Shown: one piece after another, positions 54,091 to 63,160 of the stretch
How the letters are laid out: each line of letters opens with the position of its first letter
Position numbering within the stretch: position 1 is the first letter of the stretch
Assembly: GCA_958510825.1 (NCBI GenBank)
Contig: OY294045.1
Coordinates: forward strand, 12,389,916 to 12,453,915
DNA length: 64,000 nt
Source of the DNA: Brachypterus glaber
Taxonomy: Eukaryota > Arthropoda > Insecta > Coleoptera > Kateretidae
Reading direction: 5' to 3'
Notes under the pieces: model-generated
Databases searched by the model: none
Seen by the model: only the letters and a program-made list of their open reading frames with translations
What the model was told of the DNA's origin: nothing
Position numbers and translations under genes: made by a program

Positions 54091-55086
54091 ATAATAATAA
54101 TAATAATAATAATAATAATCTTTATTTCGCATAAACACTTCTGATACAAAAGTAACTAAAAATATTTATTGAAAGTTTGTCAAAAAGAGTGGTGCTGGCT
54201 TACTAAAACCTGCCTTGAAAAAAATGCATGTATATATATAAAAATACGGACAATTTAAAACACATTTAAAAAAATACAAATACAAAAAGTCGCAAATGTA
54301 GTTGTATAGACTTTTTTTAAAGTTAGTCCTATTGTTTTTTAAACTTTTTAAACTCAGAGGCAGTTTGTTGAAAAACTGTATTGACGAATAATATGATCCT
54401 TTCTCATATGTGGCTAGTCGATGTTTTGGAAAACTATAGTCTAGGACTCTGTCCGATTCCAGGCCTCGAAAAAGGTGCATATTCTTTACCAGGAATAAGA
54501 CAGACTCGTATACATATAGCCCGATTACAGTCAGGATCCTGCTTGATTTAAATTTGTTTCGACAAGATTCATTGTACGATAGCCCAAGCATTTTGCGAAG
54601 TGCTCTTTTTTGACATATAAAAACCGACTCTATATTCCTGCATTTCCCCCAAAAGATGATTCCATATTTAAGGAGACTCTGAAAATTCGAAAAGTATACT
54701 ACTCTAAGTGTTCTCACATCAACGTAACTCTTCATTACATGGAGCGAGTAGCTGACTTTGTTTAATTTTCCTCGCAAACGATCTACATGTGAAAACCAAT
54801 TTAAGTTTTCGTCTATTTGAAGACCCAAAAATTTTACTTCTTCTGAAAGTTACCTTCTTACCTTAGATATGTTTATAGTATTATGTTCCTGTTGTCTCAT
54901 TTTGAACATAATAAAGTTTGTTTTTTCTTCATTTAAAATGAGTTTATTACTTTCTAACCAGAATTTTACTGCAATAAAGAGAGCTTCAGTTGGCGAAAAC
55001 GTATACAACGACAAAAAATAGGCAAGAAGAAGAAGACTATATCTGGTTAGTAAATACGATAAAATCTTACAATAAATGGCGGCCAT
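54091..55086 (-). mobile_element. 5'-truncated non-LTR retrotransposon
   Basis: The longest retrotransposon remnant in the window. On the minus strand it has the end of the reverse-transcriptase domain, the C-terminal region, a short 3' UTR, AATAAAG and an (ATT)n tail (54091-54119). Similarity stops near 55010, which marks the truncation point. Confidence 0.7.
54166..55010 (-). pseudogene. Non-LTR reverse transcriptase, thumb to C-terminus
   Basis: The upstream part (about 55010-54850) gives KFWLESNKLILNEEKTNFIM, the segment after the polymerase active site. A frameshift near 54850 moves to VKFLGLQIDENLNWFSHVDR, SYSLHVMKSYVDVRTLRVVY, SLLKYGIIFWGKCRNIESVF and KRALRKMLGLSYNES, then AIPRHR-like HRLATYEKGSYY and LPLSLKSLKN. 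This order is that of the thumb and C-terminal region of Jockey/I/CR1-like proteins. The catalytic FADD region and endonuclease are lost. Inactive. Confidence 0.8.
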
Positions 55087-55609
55087 TGACCGTACTTGTT
55101 TTACTTTATAAGATGAAAAATGTTCATCACGAAAATCTCCATAGGATGTCTGTAAAACCCCTTGTTTGCCACTTTATCCGCTAGTTCAGTAGCTAAGTCA
55201 AAGTCAGTAAAGCATTAGGGTGGAACAAATTTTTAAATCTGTCAAAAGTTGAGAGGATAAGTTAAAGTTATAAATGGTGTTTTCTTTATCAGATAGAGGA
55301 GCGAAGGGCATAAATACTTACACTGATAGAATAATAGCGTTATTAATACAACAACATAGTGTTATACACTATATATATGCGCCAACCACAAATTGTACTA
55401 TAGTATAGTAATAAGTATGATATGAGATAACATGTGTATGTGTTGTATTTATTACAATTTTGTGTTGTTTACCTCTTAATTCTACAACTGGTTGTTGTAT
55501 CGTATAACATATTTACGTTATAACATATTACAAAATATGGTTGGCGCCTATATTACAACATTGCTATCAGTGTAAATGCCATGCAAAAATTAACAAAAAA
55601 AGATGAGGA
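55087..55609. other. No recognised feature
   Basis: AT-rich DNA with no recognised repeat. Confidence 0.4.
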
Positions 55610-55879
55610 ATGGCAAAAAGAAGAAACAACAGAAGAAGAAGTAAAAGAAGAAGAATTATGATAAGATTTAAAGTGATTCTCGTTATTTCCTATAAATCGA
55701 TTTTAAACAACTTTTGTAAAATCTGGATGACCTCACAAAAAATATTAATACAAATATATAGCGGTTCCCAGATATCCAATAATAAGTCTGTTTTGGACAT
55801 AGTAGACAAATATCCTAATAATAAGTCTGTTTTGGACATAGTAGACAAATATCCAAATAAAAAGAAAACTGAAACTTAG
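55610..55879 (+). other. 89-codon ORF with a 39-bp in-frame duplication
   Basis: Begins in an AGAAGAA-rich tract (KRRNNRRRSKRRR) and ends with two copies of NNKSVLDIVDKYP, encoded by a 39-bp direct duplication at 55776-55853 with one base difference in the joined unit. No family was recognised. The start is purine-rich simple sequence. A chance frame is likely, but the duplication preserves phase. Confidence 0.15.
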
Positions 55880-56047
55880 TTCTTGAAACCTGGAACCTGC
55901 CTTAGTTTTCAATACCACACAGGAATAAGTAATTTTTTATTTAAACTAACCCATATTATCAAAAGTTATCCTTTTTATCCAATTTGAAAATGGCTTTATA
56001 TACCGGTTCCCAGATATCTATAAATATATGCACTGTTTTATACAATA
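55880..56047. other. No recognised feature
   Basis: AT-rich spacer. Confidence 0.35.
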
Positions 56048-56121
56048 CTGCCGTCCTAAGCTGAAAGGTCCTACCTGTATGTTAAACATATATGATAGGA
56101 CCTTTCAGCTTAGGATGGCAG
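56048..56121. repeat. Hairpin of pre-miRNA size
   Basis: A stem of about 26 bp, CTGCCGTCCTAAGCTGAAAG with GTCCTA against TAGGACCTTTCAGC and TTAGGATGGCAG, has a single G/T difference and a loop of about 20 bases. The arms extend weakly outward. It may be a small palindromic MITE; size and near-perfect pairing are also compatible with a small-RNA precursor. Confidence 0.6.
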
Positions 56122-56434
56122 AATAGTAAACAACTATCATAAATGAAGAAAAAAATGCCTAATTTTCTATACTAAGTATATTTTTATTTAAACTAAAGTT
56201 ATGGTGGTCGCGCGATTTTTTCTTAAAATTTAAAAATGTTTTTTTTGCATAAAAATATAGTTTCAAAGAAATATTACAAACTTTAGTTGAAAACAGATTT
56301 TTTATTAATCTTGCTCTGGGAATGTTGTCCAATTTAGAAAATCTTAGGGCACAGGAGAAACCAAATACTTATTTTCTAACTAATAGCTCTGAAAAGTTCT
56401 AACGGTTGAGAAAAAATAAGCTTATTTATGGTAT
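56122..56434. other. No recognised feature
   Basis: AT-rich DNA. Nothing recognised. Confidence 0.35.
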
Positions 56435-56764
56435 CCGGGAGCCCACGCCCAGTAGAATTTTTTTATTACCTGGCCGTTGAGACTTTGTGTATGTGTTCTT
56501 TATGTCCAGTCAAACCTAACATAGTTAGTTATAACGTCATTACATTTAGCACCTCACAGCTGATTTTTTCAGGATCCTTTAATAAAAATATTTAAAATCA
56601 AGTGGTAACATTGTACGACAAAAATATTCGGGCAGTACCATTGTGGGACGCCCTAAAGGTAAGGGATGGTCCTAAAAAAAAAGAAGTTATTTGACTGGAT
56701 ATAAAGAACAAATATACAACGTCTCAACGGTCAGGTAATAAAAAAAATTCTATTGGGCTCCTGG
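56435..56764. mobile_element. Foldback MITE with GGGAGCCC ends
   Basis: CCGGGAGCCCACGCCCAGTA and AATTTTTTTATTACCTGGCC at the left pair with GGTCAGGTAATA and TTCTATTGGGCTCCTGG at the right. GTTGAGACTTTG and TTCTTTATGTCCAGTCAAA continue the arm. The centre contains TTAGCACCTCACAGCTG and CCATTGTGGGACGCCC. About 330 bp, no frame. Confidence 0.7.
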
Positions 56765-57159
56765 ACTATTACATAGGACCATAATTTTCTGTGATTTTAA
56801 ATTCGATTAAGAAATATCTTCACCACCCTATTAAGCTCAGGCTTATATTTAAGTTTATGTTTGATTTAAATGCAGATTATAGAACACAGCATGGTATACT
56901 TTTACGTTCATCGAATATCAAGATAAATAAACGGCAACCATCCAATCTAATACAGATGTGAACTACCGTTTGTTCGAACCATGCTTCTCCTACCAGATCG
57001 CGTCGCATTTAAAATTGAGATAAGTACTATACGAAAGCAATACCGGTTTTAAGAATAAAACAAACAAAAAATGTATACCAATTGGTATACATTTGTTCTT
57101 TCGATTGTAACTATGAAAGACAAATTTGATGTATTTATTCATTGCAACATTTCTAGATA
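56765..57159. other. No recognised feature
   Basis: A palindromic ATACCAATTGGTAT lies at 57074-57087. Otherwise nothing was recognised. Confidence 0.35.
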
Positions 57160-57170
57160 CGGAAAAATAG

Positions 57171-58092
57171 GATCTAGGAGACTTTGCCGAAATATTTACC
57201 GGGAAACTTTTACCGCGAAAACATTTACCGCAAAAACATTTACCGCGCAATGATTTAACCACGAAAGGTTTTACCGTGGAAAAGTAATTACCGCGAAATA
57301 TTATTACCGCGAAAGCATTTACCGCAGAAACTATTATCGCGACAATAAAAATCGCGCATACTTTTACTTTGTAATAATACAATCGCGCATACTTTCGCCG
57401 CGCAATAATATAATCGCACCTAAATATAAATTTAAAAAAATAACCTTAAAATATATATATTATAATTTTTTGAATAAAACGCTTATTTTATAATCATAGT
57501 TTTGTTTTTATTTTTTATCAAAAACAAAACCAATCAAACTAAACCAAACAATTTAATCATATTTAAGTTTTTTAAAATACTAAAATTATAAGACCAATAT
57601 AAAGAAATTAGTTATGTATTATATTATATTATATTTACTAGTAATATAATTATAATTTTACTTACATATATTTTTAAAAACCATACCAAACAATTTAGTT
57701 TATTAAAATTTTGTTAATTCTGCAATTATTAAACTTAATTAACAAATTGGTAATATAATATATTAAACTAGGCGTAGCTAACGAAAAAGTATTATAACAA
57801 AAAAACGTATTTTTATAATTTAAAATTAGACGCGGAATTTGCTTTGCGCGTTAAATATTTTCGCGGCTATTACTTTCGCTATATATTTTTCGAGGTAATT
57901 GCATTTCGCTATTTAAACTTTTCGTGGTAATAGTTTTCGCTATTTTTATTTCGCTTTAATATTTTTTCGCGTTAAATGTTTATCGCTGTTAATCCGTTGC
58001 GCGGAAAAAACATTTCGCGGTAATTTTTTTCGACGAAATATTTTCGCGATAGTTGTTTTCGCGGTAAATTATTCGAAGAAGGCTCCCGTTCC
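57171..58092. mobile_element. Foldback (FB)-like transposon with subrepeat arms
   Basis: Two inverted arms, 57171 to about 57420 and about 57834-58092, are each built from direct subrepeats of about 15 bp. The unit is ATTTACCGCGAAAAC in the left arm and its complement in the right. At least nine units are visible in each, with variation such as ACCGGG, ACCGCA and ACCACG. The 410-bp centre is A/T-rich and non-coding. The outer sequences AGGAGACTTTGCCGAAATAT and the right-end complement are inverted. The 11-base CGGAAAAATAG occurs as a direct repeat directly outside both ends (57160-57170, 58093-58103), consistent with target duplication. Arms made of tandem subrepeats with a 9-11 bp duplication are the hallmark of Foldback/Galileo-type (P superfamily) and some Mutator elements. 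Confidence 0.75.
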
Positions 58093-58103
58093 CGGAAAAA
58101 TAG

Positions 58104-58639
58104 TAGTTTTCGTAACGAGTAAGCGACTTGTCGCAAACGAGTTGCGAACAACATTTTTCGATCGATCTACAGTCTAGACTCTTTTAAAAAATATATATTT
58201 TAAAGAATTACCTGTATTTAATTTTGACATTTCAAAATTTTATAAACGTCAAACCACTTTTTGTCAAAATCAAAGCTATGTGTACTAGTTTGGGTAAATG
58301 AGTGTGCATAGTTGTCATTTCATTTAAATATGCACTATGGACTCGTGCGATATAAATATATCCTAACGAGGATATATAGTGAACATGCATTTTTCTTTAT
58401 TTCGTGTACACTAGGTCGTACGAAAACGATATTGCATGTCTGTCTTTCCGCCCTTTCTGAAATCTTAATACTATACGTAAATTCAATATAAATAGGCCCT
58501 GATTAAAGAACTAGGAGACCAATGAGATTTACTGTGAGATCCCTTGTAGTCCCTATCAAGCCCCTAACTTTTGAAGAAAAGTGTTTTGGGAATCACTCAG
58601 AAAATGTGATTCTAATTTTATGACTTAATTTTATTTGTA
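58104..58639. other. No recognised feature
   Basis: AT-rich DNA with a TATATCCTAACGAGGATATA palindrome at 58358-58377. Nothing else recognised. Confidence 0.4.
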
Positions 58640-58649
58640 AGTACATATT

Positions 58650-58765
58650 TGTTATTTATATCGCTACCATTGGTAATTAATACTTTACTTATGATATTAA
58701 ATACTGCAATGTGTGTATTGTATACAAAATGTTGTCATACTAAAATAAAGTCAGTGCTGGTACAT
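58650..58765 (+). repeat. Family O repeat, copy 2
   Basis: CTACCATTGGTAATTAATAC, TTACTTATGATATTAAATAC, TGCAATGTGTGTATTGTATA and TGTTGTCATACTAAAATA match 52190-52334. It represents the uninterrupted state relative to the P insertion. Confidence 0.65.
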
Positions 58766-59169
58766 TTTAATGTGTATCTTCAAACAAAAGTATTTAACTC
58801 GTCCCAAGAAAAGTGTCACTTTTGAAACCACTTGATTTTCACACTAGATCAAAGAATTTTAAGTTAAAGATTCAGAAAGACCTTGGCAAGTGAATTATAT
58901 TTTCATGTTAAGAGAAGGCTCATTTGGACGTATTTAACAGTGCGAAGCATTTGGCCTAATTTCATATGCCATTACCCCAAAGGATCCTTTTTTTCAGTGT
59001 ATCCAACATTTCAGCTCGGATATTATTAAAACAATATTCTTTTTTATCGTTGAATTGTATTACCGCATTATGGATCATTTATCAGGCAGAAGAGGATCTT
59101 CCTGGTCACGTAGAGAACCATCTATGATGATTTCTCTTGCATATATGGCCACATTACTAAATACGCACA
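58766..59169. other. No recognised feature
   Basis: AT-rich DNA. No frame or shared repeat recognised. Confidence 0.35.
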
Positions 59170-59436
59170 ATCCACGGTATATTTATAGCATTTTAATTGA
59201 TCGGTGCATTTCTGGTGTTACATAAATTAAATCTAGGAAGAGTTTATTGTCATTTTAGATTTATTATGTGCTGGTACATGGGCAAATCCACTATCATAGT
59301 TAAAACTGTTAACTGGCGAAAATTACAAAAAATAGTATGACAAATCTGCACTGTGAATTATTTTGTAATGTGACGTATCCATAGTACTTTTGTATCTCTG
59401 ACGGATTAATAAATATCTTATCTTATCTTAAAAATA
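59170..59436 (+). mobile_element. Non-LTR 3' end, plus strand
   Basis: AATAAATATCTTATCTTATC at 59409-59431 gives the AATAAA-plus-pentanucleotide tail seen at 21238. The preceding ACGTATCCATAGTACTTTTG is a plausible 3' UTR. No coding sequence was identified upstream. The left boundary is uncertain. Confidence 0.45.
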
Positions 59437-59520
59437 AATTACATAGTCCGTAAATGGTAATATGTTGCCATAGACCGGTTAAAAATTACATAGTCCATAA
59501 TGGTAATATTTTTCATATTG
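59437..59520 (+). repeat. Two units of the 50-bp tandem family
   Basis: AATTACATAGTCCGTAAATG, GTAATATGTTGCCATAGACC and GGTAATATTTTTCATA repeat the array at 41650-41820. The end sequence TACATTCTTTTATACAC resembles a start of the decamer satellite, so the two repeat types are linked here too. Confidence 0.65.
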
Positions 59521-59801
59521 TACATTCTTTTATACACACTTTTCGTTGTATTTTTAAAAAGTCCAAACCAAAATTTTGATTAATAATAATATAAAGCTTG
59601 CAACCACACACAAATTTTACATTATTACTAAATTTATGAGATTTTGGCTTAATGGCCTCGTCTTGCAAAATTCAGATGCGTGTGGTAACAATGTACTTAT
59701 GTCACTTGTATTGCAAATAACTTTTATAATATTATAATAATTATATTAACTACTAACTGATATACCTACTAAGTCAGTCTATCTGTCAGTACTACCAATA
59801 G
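59521..59801. other. Weak similarity to family P/O flank
   Basis: CCAAAATTTTGATTAATAAT and GCAACCACACACAA echo 52490-52570 in foldback P. Otherwise nothing was recognised. Confidence 0.4.
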
Positions 59802-60315
59802 ACATGCTCTTTTTCCATTTTTTAATTTAGGGTCTTGTTAAGGTTAAGAAAGTTTAACGAAAATGGGTTAACTTGGTCGTTTTCAGCATCAATTTCAATA
59901 TTTTTAAATGTCCAGTTAAAAGAAAATATTTAAAACGTGAATATGTAAAAGATCAGTCAAAAAATAATAAACTTTTTACATCTACAATAAGTGTTTTTTC
60001 TCCTTAAGAAGCGAAAATTTGGGGTTGAAAAAATAGCCTTTTTCCAGGACGCTTTCAGGCACATGCTCTTTTCCATTTTCTAATTCAGGATCTTGTTAAG
60101 GTTAAGAAAGTTTAACGAAAATGGGTTAACGTGGTCGTTTTCAGCATCAATTTCTTTTAAATGTCCAGTTAAAAGTGAATATTTAAAAAGTGAATAATAA
60201 AAAAAAAATAATAAACTTGAAACTTTAGATATTTACATCCACAACGAGGTTTTTTTCTCCTTAAGAAGCGAAAATCGGGGTTGAAAAAATAGCCTTTTTC
60301 CAGGTCGCTTTCAAG
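59802..60315 (+). repeat. Tandem duplication, unit about 256 bp
   Basis: Copy 1 (59802-60060) and copy 2 (60061-60315) both start ACATGCTCTT, contain GGTTAAGAAAGTTTAACGAA and TGGGTTAAC, and end AATAGCCTTTTTCCAGG with CGCTTTCA. Copy 2 has small deletions, for example after the TCAGCATCAATTTC block. They are head-to-tail without spacer. Confidence 0.85.
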
Positions 60316-60385
60316 CTCTTCAAAAATTTAACATGAATAATATTCATTGAATATTTTTTGTCAAAATATAATAAGCATCAAAATA

Positions 60386-60613
60386 TGGGAGAATTGGTGT
60401 AATGGTCTACCGTATCTGTACATGACAAGTCTACTACACTGGCGCCAATTTGCCTTTTTCAGTTAATTAATAATTGAAATTTGGCGAAGGCATAAGTGAA
60501 GCGGACACTTCCTATTCGAAAGTCAGTTTAAGGCGGTGGTTCCATCTACTACTAGCCCACACCAGTCCTGGACTTAGGGGATGCTTAATTAAGTAGAATA
60601 GTACGAGGTTAAA
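60386..60613 (+). mobile_element. SINE with damaged head
   Basis: The head TGGGAGAATTGGTGTAATGG matches the 49485 type, but the T-arm/B box is deleted: CTACACTGGCGCCAA is reached directly. The body CAGTTAATTAATAATTGAAA to CGAGGTTAAAA is full. Loss of the internal B box predicts that this copy cannot be transcribed by pol III. Confidence 0.75.
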
Positions 60614-60837
60614 ACAAAACAAAAACAAAAATAGAACTGACATTTTCGGCTGTCCACGTGGGTTAACCCGTAAGCATTTTATATATGATGACACTACCTG
60701 TTATACATGTAGTTATTTGCGGGCTTCGATATACCATTATCCTGAGAAAGAAGATTTATGGATATTGTAAAGTAGCTTTACCGTTTAAGCCCGTTTAAGT
60801 TCAATGTAATATGCTCACTCATTTTAATTTTTTTTGT
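60614..60837. other. No recognised feature
   Basis: Short spacer. Confidence 0.35.
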
Positions 60838-60880
60838 ACTCTTCACAGCCTTTGAGCTAAAAGAGTATCATAATAGTATA
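60838..60880 (-). repeat. Family H terminal hairpin remnant
   Basis: TACTCTTCACAGCCTTTGAG and CTAAAAGAGTA keep the hairpin shape with substituted arms (CTCTT/AAGAG). The H body is absent. Confidence 0.4.
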
Positions 60881-60954
60881 TTAAAGGACAAGTTACATAA
60901 GACACTATTTTGGCGCACGCGAAGCGTCAAAAAATCTACAGATAAAAAAGTTTG

Positions 60955-61250
60955 GGGCAAAAAAGTGACATCACCCCCATTTTGCACTCCCCTGTTTAAG
61001 ATTATCAAATAAAAATTACATGAAATGATAACCTTTATCAATTTTAAGGCATGTGTAAAAACTCGTTACTGTGTCTTATCGGGTTCCCGAGATATTAAAC
61101 AAAAACTACTTTTCAGATGTACCATTAGGAGGGTCGTAGCTCCCTTAGGGCTCATACCCGGACCAACCTTTATATGAACTTTTTTTCATATTTTTGGACA
61201 TAGAATCGCTCCTTAAAGTTTTTTAACTTACTTCTGATTTACCCTGTATT
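60955..61250. mobile_element. Family K one-arm copy
   Basis: CTCGTTACTGTGTCTTATCG, GGTTCCCGAGATATTAAAC, AGGGTCGTAGCTCCCTTAG and ATATGAACTTTTTTTCATAT follow the K/J module order and end at TGATTTACCCTGTA. Only the right half is present. Confidence 0.6.
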
Positions 61251-61533
61251 TATTAATATTTTATAAGAATGTTAACTGTTTTTTAGATCTTTGGATACCA
61301 AACCAGAATATTTAGAAATTTCTAATAATTTTCAATTGTTTTTGTTACCAACTTATGAACAAAAAAATCCCCCAAACTGTTTTACAAAAAATAAAAAAGA
61401 CTCTTTAGAACTGTTTTACGATAAAGCTTATTGTAACACGCAAACCAAAACTACAAAAACCTAATTATTAAACGCAAGGGGTTTTCAAATTCCCAAATTC
61501 GTTCAAAATTATCGTAGATCAAAACTTTATACA
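61251..61533. other. No recognised feature
   Basis: AT-rich spacer before foldback I. Confidence 0.35.
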
Positions 61534-62243
61534 GAGCGGTCCAAAAGTCACCCCCCCCCCCTTTTAACTTTTGAACCAGTTGAGATATCGTCTTCAAATT
61601 TGGAACATTTAAATAAGACAACTTAAACTATCTTTTAGCATATATTTAATACTTTCAGCTCTTAAAATGTGGGCAAGGGGGCACATTTTTTTAAATAGAA
61701 AGGGGGGTCGTGTAATACATCATTTTAAAGCTTATAAAATTCTCCATTTAACTCCATATTTTTAAATAAAAAAAAAATTGGGTTTAAAATGGGGTTGAAA
61801 ATGGGTATTAATGTCAAAATTCCTCTAAAAAAACAAATAATTTTTTAAAAATGCCTAATTTCATCATAAAAAAATGTTAATTATACTTTTAAACTAATTT
61901 TAGTTGACATAAATAAAAATTTAAAAAAAAAAACTTAAAAAATCGAATGTTTTAGCACAAAAAATTGAAAAATCAAAACCTTAAAAAACATTTTTAAAAA
62001 ATTTAAAAATGTTTGTTTAAATAGAGAATTTTATAAGCTTTATAATGATGTATCACACGACCCCCCTTTCCATTTAAAAAAATGTCCCCCCATGCCACCC
62101 TGCCCACATTTTAAGAGCTGAAAATATCAAATATATGCTAAAAGATAGTTTAAGTTGTCTTATTTAAGAGTTCTAAATTTGAAGTCGATATCTTAACTCG
62201 TTCAAAAGTTAAAAGGGGGGTGGTGACTTTTGGACCGCACACA
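61534..62243. mobile_element. Family I foldback MITE
   Basis: Ends GAGCGGTCCAAAAGTCACCC and GGTGACTTTTGGACCGC. Arms of about 230 bp pair through TTTAACTTTTGAAC, AAACTATCTTTTAGCATATA, TCAGCTCTTAAAATGTGGGC, AAAGGGGGGTCGTGTAATAC and AAGCTTATAAAATTCTC. The centre is A/T-rich with TAAAATGGGGTTGAAAATGG. No frame. Its arms share a block with families M and the 14370 fragment. Confidence 0.8.
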
Positions 62244-62269
62244 AGTATTTTTAATAGACGTCAGCATTT

Positions 62270-62690
62270 AAAAAATCCTTATGTCCATCTGTGTGTAAAG
62301 TTTTTTTTGCGCATGATAACTTAGAACGGAATGTTTGATTAATTAATATTATTTTTTTTAGAAACAATCAAATTCTCTGTGTTTTTACAAAAAAAAATCA
62401 TTTCAAAATTTAAAAAAAGTTATATATGCTATGAGAAAAAATTAGAAAACGTCACTTTGATTTTAGAAATATTCATATAAATTTTGAAAAAAATAAACTA
62501 TAAACAAAAAAGTTACAAGAGGTGCCACTTTTTAATACAGTATAAAAAATAAGGAGCACGCTGAGGCTCAAAAAAAAAAACAAATTTGGGGAAGTATATG
62601 GAGAGAAAACGCAATATACTATTCACTGTGAAAAGTATACAATAGAATGCGAAGCATTACATATCTTCACGACTTGTTATTTACTGCCCC
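62270..62690 (-). mobile_element. Family H element, diverged reverse copy
   Basis: The right end has AAAACGCAATATACTATTCA, CTGTGAAAAGTATACAATAG, ATGCGAAGCATTACATATC and TTCACGACTTGTT, an almost consensus H start. The body to the left is diverged but keeps ATCCTTATGTCCATCTGTG in place of the GACGGACGG tract. Confidence 0.6.
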
Positions 62691-63044
62691 TATCACTGTC
62701 ACGATCCGTATGAGTACAACTTCCTACACAATATTAGTACTTAATCTTGGCGTAACCTCTTCAATATAAACTCCATTATCACTAGTAATATCCTAAGTGC
62801 ATGTGGAATTATCGGTATTTTTTTATTTTCGTGTGACCCTATGAGAAACAAAGTTTTGAACTTATGTTTCCACGAGATTCCTCAATGGGATCTTTCTAGT
62901 CCTCTAGTCCTCTAAATAAAGGTAGTTTACTGGTGAACATTTTAAGATTTTCTTGTCGGTTAAGACGCCATTTATAACCACAATATTCTGTAATTCATTT
63001 GTCTGTTAATAATCGTTAGTAGAAGTAGACGAAGGGTTAGTATC
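62691..63044. other. No recognised feature
   Basis: Less AT-rich than average. A CTAGTCCTCTAGTCCTCTA repeat lies at 62898. No frame was recognised. Confidence 0.4.
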
Positions 63045-63160
63045 GAAGAAGAAAAAAAAGAGAAACAAAGAAGAAGAAGAAGAAGAAGAAGAAGAAATAG
63101 ATAAAGAAAATGAAGAAGAAAAAGAAGAAGAAAAAGAAGGAGATAAAAAGGAAGAAAAAC
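63045..63160 (+). repeat. GAA-rich purine tract
   Basis: An almost pure purine run with a (GAA)n core at about 63069-63096, followed by impure AAAGAAGAAG repeats. Long purine tracts of this type can adopt triplex structures. Similar shorter tracts lie at 49387 and 55610. Confidence 0.8.

Noticed and set aside
57071..57382. Frames through the 57-kb arm on both strands
   Set aside because: Periodic AK/CFRGK-like residues come from the 15-bp subrepeats of the FB-like element.
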